From Mesostigma viride (lineage: Eukaryota; Streptophyta; Mesostigmatophyceae; Mesostigmatales; Mesostigmataceae): a stretch of DNA of 64,000 bases. Of the stretch, positions 9,692 through 21,600 are shown one piece after another. The position numbers and the translations under genes are program-made. A model generated the notes under the pieces. That model searched no databases. It worked only from the letters and a program-made list of their open reading frames with translations, and had not been told where the DNA came from. Location of the stretch: NCBI GenBank assembly GCA_009746045.1, contig RPFO01000448.1, forward strand, positions 4,268,419 to 4,332,418, given 5' to 3'. How positions within the stretch are numbered: position 1 is the stretch's first letter; each line of letters begins with the position of its first letter.

Positions 9692-12600
9692 CTGGACAGG
9701 GTGAAGATGGATGTCCGTTGCAATTGATTGCCATGACCAGGTAAGTGGCGGTGAGACCGGCGAGGCGCCATGGGACCAGCTAGAGCAGACAGAAAGAGAG
9801 CATTCAGACGGGCAAGCAGAATGTGTCACGGCAAAGGCTAGAGCTACAGACCACGACGATGACAATCCTGTACAATAGAGCGACAGTGAGGCCGTGAGGG
9901 TTGACCTTGATGGCGTTGAGGGACAGCAAAAACACTCGAATGAGTCCATTCGTCCCACACACTGTGGTGAAAGCAATATGCATACACAATAGAAAGTGAC
10001 GGCATTCGCTACACGCACCATGGTCATGGCAGCCTGCGCTCCGTGATGATGACACGAGACACGTTTTTGCTATGGCATTCGTCACGCTGCGCACCGTGAT
10101 GATGACACGAGACACGTTTTTGCTATGGCATTCGTCACGCTGCGCACCGTGATGATGACACGAGACACGTTTTTGCTATGGCATTCGTCACGCTGCGCAA
10201 CGTGAAGATGACACGAGACACATTTGTTATGGCATTCGTCACGCCACGCACCGTGATGATGACACGAGACACATTCGTTATGGCATTCGTCACGCCACGC
10301 ACCGTGATGATGACACGAGACACATTCGTTATGGCATTCGTCACGCCACCCACCGTGATGATGGCACGAGACACGTTTTTGCTATGGCATTCGTCACGCC
10401 ACGCACCGTGATGATGACATGGAAGGGCGCCGCGGCCGCCTTCTGAAATGCTTCCTTCCCATTCGCCGCCAGCTCGACGACTGCCCCAACGCGCTCCAGC
10501 TGCGCCTTCAGTATCCCCTGCAGCAGCTCTGAATCGTCGACGACGAGCACACGGATGCCCTCCAGCAGCGCGACCTGCTCCTTGGTCGCCAGCATCTTGG
10601 AGAAGCCACTGAAGCCGCCGCTGCTGCCGCCGCCACGCCTGGGGCTAGGGCTAGGGCTCCAGTTCGTTGACGGTGCCGCGGCGGTGCCAACACCAATAAC
10701 ACCAGCTGCGACGGAACTTGATCCGATGGCTGAGGAGGAGCTTCCCACCCCGCCCGCGGTGGCCACGGTGGCCGCAGATACCCCATCCCCGCCAGGGGGC
10801 ACACCTGTAGAATGTGCCTGCGTGGTCTGCTTGGTCGTGGTGGCGGGGGCTACGCTTGGGCTTGGGCTAGGCGCAGGGCCGCTACTGATGCTGGACCTCC
10901 CATAACTGTTCTCTTCGGACTCGGACGGCAGGTGGGATGTGGACGGTGACGGCGACAAGAAGGTCGACCGCGGCGTGTGCGGCGACACCGCGCCGTGCAG
11001 GTGCGCCGTAGAGTGGATGCCGCCCGGGTGGACGTGCGGCGTGGGCCGGCTGCCAAGGTGGCTGGCCCCTAGCTTGGAGGACTTGGACAACGGGCTGTGG
11101 GAGCGGACGCCCGACGACGTGGCGGACGCTAGAAGCGGCGACGGGTCTGCCACGATGGTGGGACCGGTGGACGCTGAGGAAGGCACCGTAGAGGCAGCAG
11201 AGCTGGATAGCAGTGTAGAGGAGGGGGGGGTGGTGCTCGTTGGGCTGTCTGTAGCAGCAACGCTCGACGATGACGTGTCGTGAAGCAACCCCGTTGGTCT
11301 CAGCAGGCCCTGCGCTGTCACGCCCCCTGGGCCTCCATCCTGCCTGGCAGGGGCAGCCACCCCAGCGGGGACTGCCACCCCACGGGGCGGCGGGTCATCA
11401 AGAAGGTCCTCGTATGGATTGCGTGCGACCTGCTGCTGTTGTTGATGGGTTGCGTGGCTGCCGTCGTCCGCACCGAGCCGAGCCGACTCGTCCGCACGAG
11501 CCAGCCCGTGAGGGCGGTATGGCGTGTCCTGCCCTAGCCCAAAGTACTGGCGCTGAAGGGGCTGCGGCTGTGGTAGTGGTGGTTGTTGCACCATCGCCGG
11601 CTCATGCGTCGCGATGGGATGCGCGGCTGCGCTGGCCGTGGGGAGTACATTGCCTCCCAATGGTGCCTCCATGGTCAGTGAGTTTGAACCATGACCCGGC
11701 ATGGAGGTCAGGTGTGCCTCCCCCCTGTCCGATGCGGGAGGTGGCCCGAGGCTGACCTCGGCATCCAGCACCTCGTTGCTGGCATCCTTACCTAGGTTTC
11801 CTGCCAGCACGGCGTTGCCGGTGGCGGCGGTGCTGGCACCCGCTCCGACAACCACGGACAGCGCCTGCGCGCGCGCGGCGGCCTCCAGCGCCACCAGGTC
11901 CGTGCAGCTGGAGTACTGATCGTCCTTGATGTTGCAGGAGATGTTCTCGTCATCAGAGTAATACGCCGCGGGCGGCAGCAGGTACTGGACGCCCAGCGCG
12001 GGGGCGGACGCGGCCACGCAGTTCTCCGAGAAGACCTCGGTGAGCCGGTCGCAGAGCCGCTCCTCGGAGCAGGAGCGGGAGCTGTCGGCGTCGGCGGACG
12101 AGGCGCCCCCCTTGGAGCACATGAGGGGGACCGTGAACCAGAAGGTGGAGCCAACGCCCTCGGTCGAGTCGACGCCGATGCGGCCGCCCATGCGGGTCAC
12201 GAGCGATCGGCAGATGGAGAGGCCTGGGGGTAGAGGAGGGGGGAAATGCGGGGGAGGTGGCGAGGAGCGAGAGAGGGGTAAGGGATGGAATTGGGGGTGG
12301 GGGGGTAGACAGGGGGTAGAGAGGGGATTGGGAGGGCGTAGGGAGGGGGAAGGAGAGGGGCGCAGATGCGGCGAGTGGCCACAGTGTGTTGCGAATGACG
12401 GCATCAGGCGGAGGGGGACGACATGACGCGGAGATAGTATGCAGATCAGGGAGGGCGATGACAGCAGACGATGACAGCCGCAGAGAGTAATCGCGACAAA
12501 GAATGATGGCACGGGAACGAGGTAAAACTGTATTCAAACCCGAAAAGTCTAGGCCAGGAGCGGGTATCAGACAGGGGAAAATCCGCACCCAGATAGAATA

Positions 12601-15600
12601 GACTTAGGGTATGGAAAAGGGGGTTTAGAGAGGGGGTCAGAGACGGCGTAAAGACCGACATGCCAGTACAAGGTAGCAACCCTGCCCACGGTATTTATGA
12701 AGCAGTACCGGGAAGTTCCATGGCAGCAAGTACGAAGGAAAACTGGAAACACGGATTGGCACCATCATCCCCGCGGTCGCGGCGACCCTACTCTACGCTT
12801 CTCCCACCCCCCCGCTGCCCGCCCGCCCCCACCCCAGCAGAGAAGCCGCTTGTGTGCTTGTCGCTTATTTATGCACGACGCATCTATGGATTTGTGCCAA
12901 TGAGACAACATGCACGGGAACGACATCGCGAGAAGAATTCGTGTCCATAGATATCCCATCAAGGCCTGCCACTATACCAGGTATTCGGGTGCATACACGC
13001 TTGGAACACATCCGCGATTTCCATGTATGCATAGATGCCGAGGAATATGGAAGGCAGGAGCAATGGGTGCGACAAGGAACTAGAATGCATGCGTGATTGT
13101 CAAGTAAGCATAGATGCTACGCAAGCATGGATGCTAAGTAAGCATGGATGCTAAGTAAGCATGGATGCTAAGTAAGGATGTCATGTCACTTAAGGGGCGC
13201 GAAGGAGTACACCCTCCACCCTCCACCCTCCACCCTCCACCGTGCACCGTTTACCGTCCACCGTCCACCGTGCACCCTCCACCCTCCGCCCTCCGCCCTT
13301 CGCCCTCCGCCCTCCGCCCTCCGCTTTCCGCCCTCCGCCCTCCGCCCTCCGCCCTCCACCGACCACTCTCCACCCTCCACTCTCCACCCTCCACCCTCCG
13401 CTCTCCGCTCTCCGCCCTCCGCCCTCCGCCCTCCGCCCTCCACCCTCCACCCTCCACCCTCCACCCTCCACCCTCCACCCTCCACCCTCCACCCTCCACC
13501 CTCCACCCTCCACCCTCCACCCTCCACCCTCCACCTTCCACACGCACCCATGCCGGAGCCGCCGTACTCGCGCGACACCGAGGGCCGTATCTGCGAGAAG
13601 TTCTTGAACAGTTTGGGGATGTCCTCGCACCGGATGCCGATGCCCGTGTCCTTGATCGAGAAGAGCACAACCACGCTATCCTTGGTCGCGCTGTCCACTT
13701 CGGCGGTTAGCATGATGGAGCCCTCCGGCGTGAACTTGCGTGCATTGGACACCTGGCGGCCGCAACCACCAGGCGGGGGGGGGAGGGGGGAGGGGGGGGA
13801 ATTACATTTGATGTCAGTTAATTAATCGGATTTAAATGTGTTATACAGGAAGGAAGGACAGGTTCGCTTCTTTGTCGGTCATAAGAGCTCCAAAGGGCTT
13901 TGGGCATGAGACCACGATTTCAAAGGGGGTAGTCATCAGGGAATTCGAAGTCAACGAAATCTATCAACGGGGAGAAAGGAGATGCTGGAGGGGGCGATCG
14001 ACACGTCCGGCTCAGTCTGTTGGCCGGGAACGACAGAAAACACGCGGCGATAGCCAGTCACACACGCAGAGTCACCCTAACGCGCGTAACCATGTGGAAC
14101 AAGCCGAGAGGACCGCTGAGCAGAAACTGTGGTGGGAGCGTGGCAATAACTGGGTGGGTGCGGAGAAAGGGGAGTCCCCGCGGGAATGCGCACTCTAGTG
14201 AGACGGTTATGCCACAAAAAGTCAAGTCCTTCCGGATATTTCTCTTTTATGTGCTCAGGGTTCTCTTTTAAGGGTTCAACTTCAGTGGCGGGTTGTCCCA
14301 GTGCTCACATACCAGGTTCAGCAGGACTTGGCGTAGGCGCGTGGGGTCCCCGATGAGCTGCAACAAACCAGCACACGATTGCAAAAGGCATGCGACACAT
14401 TGGGCTGCGTGTAAGCCGCGCTGCTGGTTTCTGGCTTCGCACATTCAAACCGATGCCCGATGCGAGGCCACTTGATGGGAAGGCCACCATTATCAATGAG
14501 ACAACCAACGCAGGCAAGAAATCATTATGTTTGTCGGGAGCCCTGATATCCACATCTTGCATGGCAGGGGTGTGTTGAGGCGCAGCTGGCAGGAGCAGCA
14601 AGAAAAATACACAAAGAGAGAGAAGAGCCCAGCACGCGGAAGGCAACCATTCTGGATGAGGAAGGCAATCAATTCTGAATGTATACCCACTAGCCCGCAT
14701 AACTGCTGATTCATCTGTATCGATCACGCCCTGCTACCTGTTGTGCCTCCTCCGGCACATCCCAATGTTTAGGTATGAAGCCTGCTGCACGGTAAAGCCA
14801 CACCACATGACCACTCCTTGAGACCGTATCCCTGCTATCTGCGAGCAGGCTAATGTTGCTTCCTCCTCGTACCTGCTACCGGCCGTACCTCTGCGGGCAC
14901 GTCTCCATTCGATCATCTAGGCCAGACGACCGCTATTTCCTCAGCCTATTCATCTAGAGCCCGATCATCTAGGCCAGACGACCGCTATTTCCTCAGCCTA
15001 TTCATCTAGAGCCCGATCATCTAGGCCAGACGACCGCTATTTCCTCAGCCTATTCATCTAGAGCCCGATCATCTAGGCCAGACGACCGCTATTTCCTCGG
15101 CCTATTCATCTAGCGCCCGGCGGGCCAACGTACCTCCTCGGGTACGTCGGGATGGATCCTGAACCCGTACGTGACCTTGGAGTTGGCGCGCGCGGCCTCG
15201 CGATGCGCCTTGGCCCCGCCCTCCTCGTCCATGGACGACGTGGTCGCATTGGTGTTGGACAGGACAGCATTCTCCTGGACCAATATCGTGTCCTCCACCA
15301 CGTCGCGCACGCTGAAGGGCACGCTCTCGAGCGCCAGCATCCCCGCCTCGATCTTCTTCAGGTCCAGCACATCGTTCACGATTGTCTGCATCAGCAGCGT
15401 CTGGTTGAACACGCACTCCAGTTGCTGCGGGGCGTCGGGGGGGGGAAGGGGGGGGGGGGAGGAAAGGGGGGGATCATAATAATAAAAATGTGGGGGGAAT
15501 ACTAAAGATAATGATTTTGATATTCATAATAAAGAATGTCCCTGGGGAAATATCGATGCACGCGTGGAGGACTTGGGGCGAGGTATTAAAGGAAAGGTGT

Positions 15601-18600
15601 GGATGGCAGCAATACGGATTGTGGGGTTGGGGCAGGGGTGAGAGCGGGGTTGTGACCGGCAGCAGCTAAGTGCTCCAGATCAAGCAAAAGAATACTACTA
15701 TGAGGCAGAGTAAACTTGCCAAGGGAGATGGGGTGCAACAGACAATGCAACCCACACTGCCTTGTCTACTCAACCCAACCCACCTTGCGCAGGGAGCGAG
15801 GGGGTGATCAACCCGCAACCCAAGCTATTCGTGCCGGATCACAACCATGTCTGCTTACTAGCCCGTCTTGCCAAAGGAGATGGGCAGCTCCTGGTCTATT
15901 AGCAACCCTGCATGCCTTGTCGAATACACCCACCTTGCCTTGTCTGAGTGCCTGTGCCTAATAATGTCTAATATTAATCATTGATTGTAGTACTACTGGA
16001 GCATATCCTTAGCCCACCTTGCGCAGCGAGACGGGCAGCTCCTGGTCCTGGTTGGACAGCATGCCTTGCCTAACATTGTCTAATAGTGCATAGGATTCAC
16101 CCACCTTGCGAAGCGAGACGGGCAGCTCCTGGTCCTGGTTGGACAGCACAATCTCCATCAGGCCCAGCACCGAGCACAGCGGATTGCGCAGCTCGTGGCA
16201 GATGAATGCCAAAAACTCGTTGCGGTTGTGGTTGTGCTCCTGGCGGGGTGGACAGGCAGCAGAGGCCAGACGCATCGACGCGAGTTTGCATGGCGTAAGG
16301 GCAAAAATTATCCCCACCGATGGAGGTGTGTGGCCCCCTTCCTGGTGGTGTGTGGCCCCATCCAGCGTGCCGCCAAGGATGGGATCCCAAGCCTTGACAT
16401 CCGCACAACTAAGCTTGGGTAACAGGAGTGCCGCACTACATGCTGCACATACGCACACAACGTTGTGCCTTCTTGCTATCCCCCTTGTTTCCTTACAGCA
16501 AGCCAAGAAATAAGGGGGATAGGAGCAAGGCCACAACATCAAGGGAACCTGGGGAACTTCTCGGAGATGGGCTCCGATTCCACCACAATAATGATAGCCA
16601 CTGCTGCCTGTACTAGCAGCAATTAATTCAGCACAGCAATGCCCTGTAGTAGTAGCTGGGACGCCAACGAGAAGACGGGTGTGGCGTTTCCTGCATTAAA
16701 GAAAGACATGCATGGATTAGAGGCCGTCCGGCGTCCGAGAGCCTAGATCTGGTCAAGCCCACAAATCTACTTACCCCATGCATGCGGCGCAGTCACCACT
16801 TATACCGTGCCATCCTGCCGACAATACTATACCACCCTCATTGTCCGCCAACAAGGAAACAAGGAGTACCGGGTTTTCCCTTGTTCATAATTCCGTAGGC
16901 TCCCACAACGACCTTACCACCACCCAGTCCTGCCCAAATCACCAATGATGGCCCACGAGCAGAGAAACAAACCGAACGGAACAGAAGCCAAGGGCTCACC
17001 TCGTTCATGCGGCGCAGCTCCCTCTCGGTCTGCAGCGCGGCGCGGTGGTCGTCCAGTTGGCGCTGGAACGTCTCCTTGAGGCTGGCCAGCGACTGTTTCT
17101 GGCGCTGGAGCACCTCGCTGCGCTCCACCTCGAACCTCATTAGCATATTGCGCTTGTTCTGGCGAACGCGGGGCGCCGGGGAGTGGACACGGGCAAATGG
17201 GGGGGGGGGGGCAACGCGAGGGAAGGGCGTTAATTACTTTCTTCGTGCGAAGGGGCCAGAGGCATGCAGGGTCTATGCTAAGGCCTTGAGTCGTTGTTCT
17301 TGTCAGGGGTGCGCGGAGCCTTGATTGCAAGTGACTACACATTCAGGTACCCTTCCAAACCACCTCAAGGCGCTGACTTGTGCCATGAATAGTACTGTGA
17401 CTAACATTCATGGTATCAATATCACCATTATACTATTATAGATGGTACTAACTTGTTGTCTTGCAATGGTTGTTAGTGCTCTGCTACCTGTCCCAACAGG
17501 TCCTTTGCCTGTCAGGCACTGAGGCTAGGGCAAGCCCACGCATGGGAGACTGCATGCGTTCATCCATCAACAGCACTACAGAACGAAAAAACACGCAAGG
17601 AGGAACATTCATCCATCAACAGTACCACAGAACGAAAACACACACACGCAAGGCGGCTCATGACCACGGCTGACGGCAGCCAGATGTTCAGGGCCTCGCA
17701 GGCGCAGCCACTGCTGGTCTACACCAAGGGCGACAGCAGGCAACAGGAACGCCTCTGGCTCTGTCACCTCTTCCACAGGGCAAGTTGGACCCTTCGTTAA
17801 ACACGCAACCATGCCGAGCTCAGCATGGAAGGAGAGCCTCTCCCTCCCCTGTGGTCAGGGCATGCCCATGTGTCAGGCTCCGCCCCGCCCCCCCCCCCCC
17901 CCGCCCCCCCCCCCAGATTGAGCTCCCCCAGGAGGGGTAAGGCCACTCCCATGTGTCAGGCTCCGCACTCCAGGGACAATAGCTCCCCCGGGTAATGCCA
18001 TGGCCATGTGCCGGGCTCTGGATGTGGCTCTGGGGATTGCGAGGGCGACCGCTCGCACACGGTTGCGCGTGGTACTATCTAAACACGAAGCCTGAACCAG
18101 ACCGCACCACCTGCTCGTGCTTGGCCTTGAGGTTGTTGACGAGCTGCGCCTGCCGCAGCGTGAGCGCCTCGAGCGAGCGCTCCATCTCGCGGTTGAGCTT
18201 GCGCAGCGCCTCTGTGAAACTGTCGCTGTCGTCCGTGAGGTTCTTCTCGTGCGCCTTGATGTACGCCTCCTCTGCAATAATCCCGTGTAAAAAATACATA
18301 CAGATATACAGTAAGCATCCATGGATAACCCACAGTTTCAGGAACGATAACCAAGGATTTCAGGCATTAACCACAGGGAGTAAAAGCTCGCCCTGCTTGC
18401 CTGCATGCATGATCGACCCGACCCCACACAAACGCGGATGCTTCCCTCTTCAAACCCCGCATCCGACCCCCACACGCAGGTAGCAACCGCAGGCTTCAAC
18501 CCTTGCAAACAAACTTTGTACCCATCCGTTGCATACTTCACCCACCCATCCCTGCGTCTGTCACGAAAAGCCTTCCCTTGGATTCCCAGCGTTTGACCCC

Positions 18601-21600
18601 GCCGCCGCAACGAATAGGTTCCTTCTTGTCGACCCACCTACCCGTCTCGTCCTCAAGTGCCCACCACCAAGCACCCACCCGTCTCGTCCTCAAGTGCCCA
18701 CCACCAAGCACCCACCCGTCTCGTCCTCAAGTGCCCACCACCAAGCACCAACCCGTCTCGTCCTCAAGTGCCCACCACCAAGCACCCACCCGTCTCGTCC
18801 TCAAGTGCCCACCACCAAGCACCCACCCGTCTCGTCCTCAAGTGCCCACCACCAAGCACCCACCCGTCTCGTCCTCAAGTGCCCACCACCAAGCACCCAC
18901 CCGTCTCGTCCTCAAGTGCCCACCACCAAGCAACCACCCGTCTCGTCCTCAAGTGCCCACCACCAAGCAACCACCCGTCTCGTCCTCAAGTGCCCACCAC
19001 CAAGCACCCACCCGTCTCGTCCTCAAGTGCCCACCACCAAGCACCCACCCGTTTCGTCCTCAAGTGCCCACCACCAAGCACCCACCCGTCTCGTCCTCAA
19101 GTGCCCACCACCAAGCACCAACCCGTCTCGTCCTCAAGTGCCCACCACCAAGCACCCACCCGTCTCGTCCTCAAGTGCCCACCACCAAGCACCCACCTGT
19201 CTCGTCGTCAATTTCTTGGATCGGGCTGATCTTATGCCGGTCGCTCGCACGGTGCCGCTCAGGATCCTCCCCCTCTCCGATGCCACCATCCAGCCCCGTC
19301 GACGAATTGTCCGGCAACAGTTCCCCCCCCTCGTCATATTGACTGCTGGCGTATCCGAGCGCATTTGGTGCGATTGACGCGCTGCCAAACAACTCACTGC
19401 TAGGGGGGCTGAATGCCCCCCCCCCGCCTCCACCTGCCGATGAGCGCACGCCCCGCCGCGCCCCTCCCGGTGTCCCGCTCGTCCTGCTGGTCATGTTGCT
19501 GGCGTTGGACACGTGCTGTGCGCTGGGGGACGAGGAGGCTATGGAGCCGTTAGGCGCGGATGTGGTCAGGGAGGAGGATGACGCATGTGACAGCTGCGAG
19601 GAAAGGAGGGAGAGGACCTCGGCCATGAGCCCCTCGTGCTGACTGTAGCGCTCGTCCGCCTTGCCCAGCACGCTGGTCTGCTGCGCCGCTTGCAGCTTTG
19701 CGGCCTTGCTGGCCTGTTGGCGCATGAGCGTCTCGGCTTCCATGCGCTGCTTCTCCTCGATCTGCGGGTCCGACGAACAGCCCCCGATCAGCCCGGTTAA
19801 TGCCTAGCGATTGATCGCATCCAACTATGCTGGCATCAGTTTACTGCGTAGGGCTGATGTCATTTGTGCGAGCCAGACAACAAGCGGCCGGGGTTTGTTG
19901 GAAAAAGGGGAAAAGAGGGGGCGGGGGTGGGGCGGTTGACGGTTTTTGTTGAGGGCTTAGCTTGGGACCCACAGAGAAGCGGTGTCATACACAGTGATGA
20001 TGACCGGCAGGTGCATCGGTAGTGCATGATTCCACCATTGGCATCAGGATTGCCACTGTGTGTGTGGCCAGGGGCATGGCCAGTTACCCAAGGAAGAGAT
20101 GGAAATATTGACAACCTCTCTATCACATAGACAACAAATATAGTAGTATGATAAAAATTGTCAACACGGATGTCACGGCCACAAACCTTCTCAGACGTGA
20201 ATAACCATGGGGATGGAAACCAAGCGCCCCACACCCTCTCCGCCACGAAAAAATGCGGGGAAGATTACTACAGGCGTTCACCTCCTCCGCCACGAGCAAA
20301 TCTGGGGAAGAAAAACACAGCAACACGCCCTGTTGGCCACGAACAACTATGCTGAAATGCTCCTGGCCTCACTCACCCTCTCGGCCATGATCTTCATGCG
20401 CGAGGCGAGCGCCTGCGCCTTGAGCGCGTGCTGCCGCTCGATCCACTTGCGCTTGAGCTCCTGCGTGGCCGACTCGTTGCGCTCCTCCAGGTCGGACAGG
20501 TCGATCTGCTGCTGGATGAGCATGTCCAGCAGCTGCTGCGCCTGCTGCGCCGCCACCATCTGCAGCTCGCTGAAGTGGTGCGCGCGCGTTTTCTCCACCT
20601 CGCGCTCGTGCCCCGCGCGCATGTTGTACTCCTGCTCAAAGGAAATTGGCACAGAAAAAGGTAGAGGGGGCCCATGTAAGCAGTAAACCATGTTGCAAAT
20701 AAAACCTATGTTAATAAAAAGAAAACAATTTTAAACAAGCACGAGGAAAGCGCAGGTGCTCCTGCTCGCGCATGCACCCGGGCACAGAAAGCAAGCGTAC
20801 ATGCACACATAAAAGGAGCCCAGGTACGACTGGTCATCTTTGCGAGTGAACGGGTGTGTGATAATAGTAGCAATCAAAATCACCATTATTAACATGCGGA
20901 AGAGCAGGGAGTGCCCAAGCATGAGCAGTGAGGGATGGAAGGGCCATGACAGGGGAACGGGGGTTAGAAGATGACCCCATGCGAGCCCCACGGGCGATAC
21001 TCGATGACCCCCTACGATCCGGAGTGCATGCATGCACACTATTCATCGATGGGTCTCTCTGGCTCACTCATACGCTCATAACCATTTAGCAGGTCAGGCC
21101 CTTATTCAACATACAATCGGTTCCTTGCCGTTTTCTTTCTTCCTCGATTCTACTGTATACATTATTCGTAATTAAACCGAGTTGCTCTTGCCCAACCCAC
21201 CATACTTCCAATGTTCATTGCTACAAGACTTTTTCAACTCCGATCATCTCCACCATCCCAAAGCACTCTACAAACACAGACAAGCTGAAGGCAGGCTGCA
21301 GCTTGCATGGTCCGGGTCTTCCCGATTTCCAGCCCGCCCTGGTCGTCTAAATAATATACACTGAAAATATGTTTCCTTCCCGTGGGCCTCGCCTACCTTT
21401 TGTTTGACCTCCATCTCGGACCCGGGCACGAGCCCGTGTGCCTGCTGCATCTGGAAAGAGAGCATGGCCATCTTATTCTGCTGCTGGCGGTGGAACGCAC
21501 GCTCGCGCTCCTGCGCCTCTGCGCGCAGCCGCGTCTGCAGCGCCTGCAGTCCGCGCATGTACTCGGCGCGCAGCCGCTGGTTCTTGCGCACCGTCCAGCG

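Noticed and set aside
11800-12100. A second receiver domain in the kinase linker
   Set aside because: No acidic pair, phospho-accepting Asp or conserved Lys could be found in the expected order; composition is low complexity.
12224-12512. Upstream extension of exon 12 (continuing open frame to 12512)
   Set aside because: The acceptor CCCCCAG at 12224 joins in phase with exon 11 to give GGSGMGLSIC, so the extra frame is intron.
13165-13825. Telomere-like repeat (CCACCCT)n
   Set aside because: The unit has seven bases like a plant telomere but the sequence differs from CCCTAAA, it lies inside an intron, and it is interrupted by variants.
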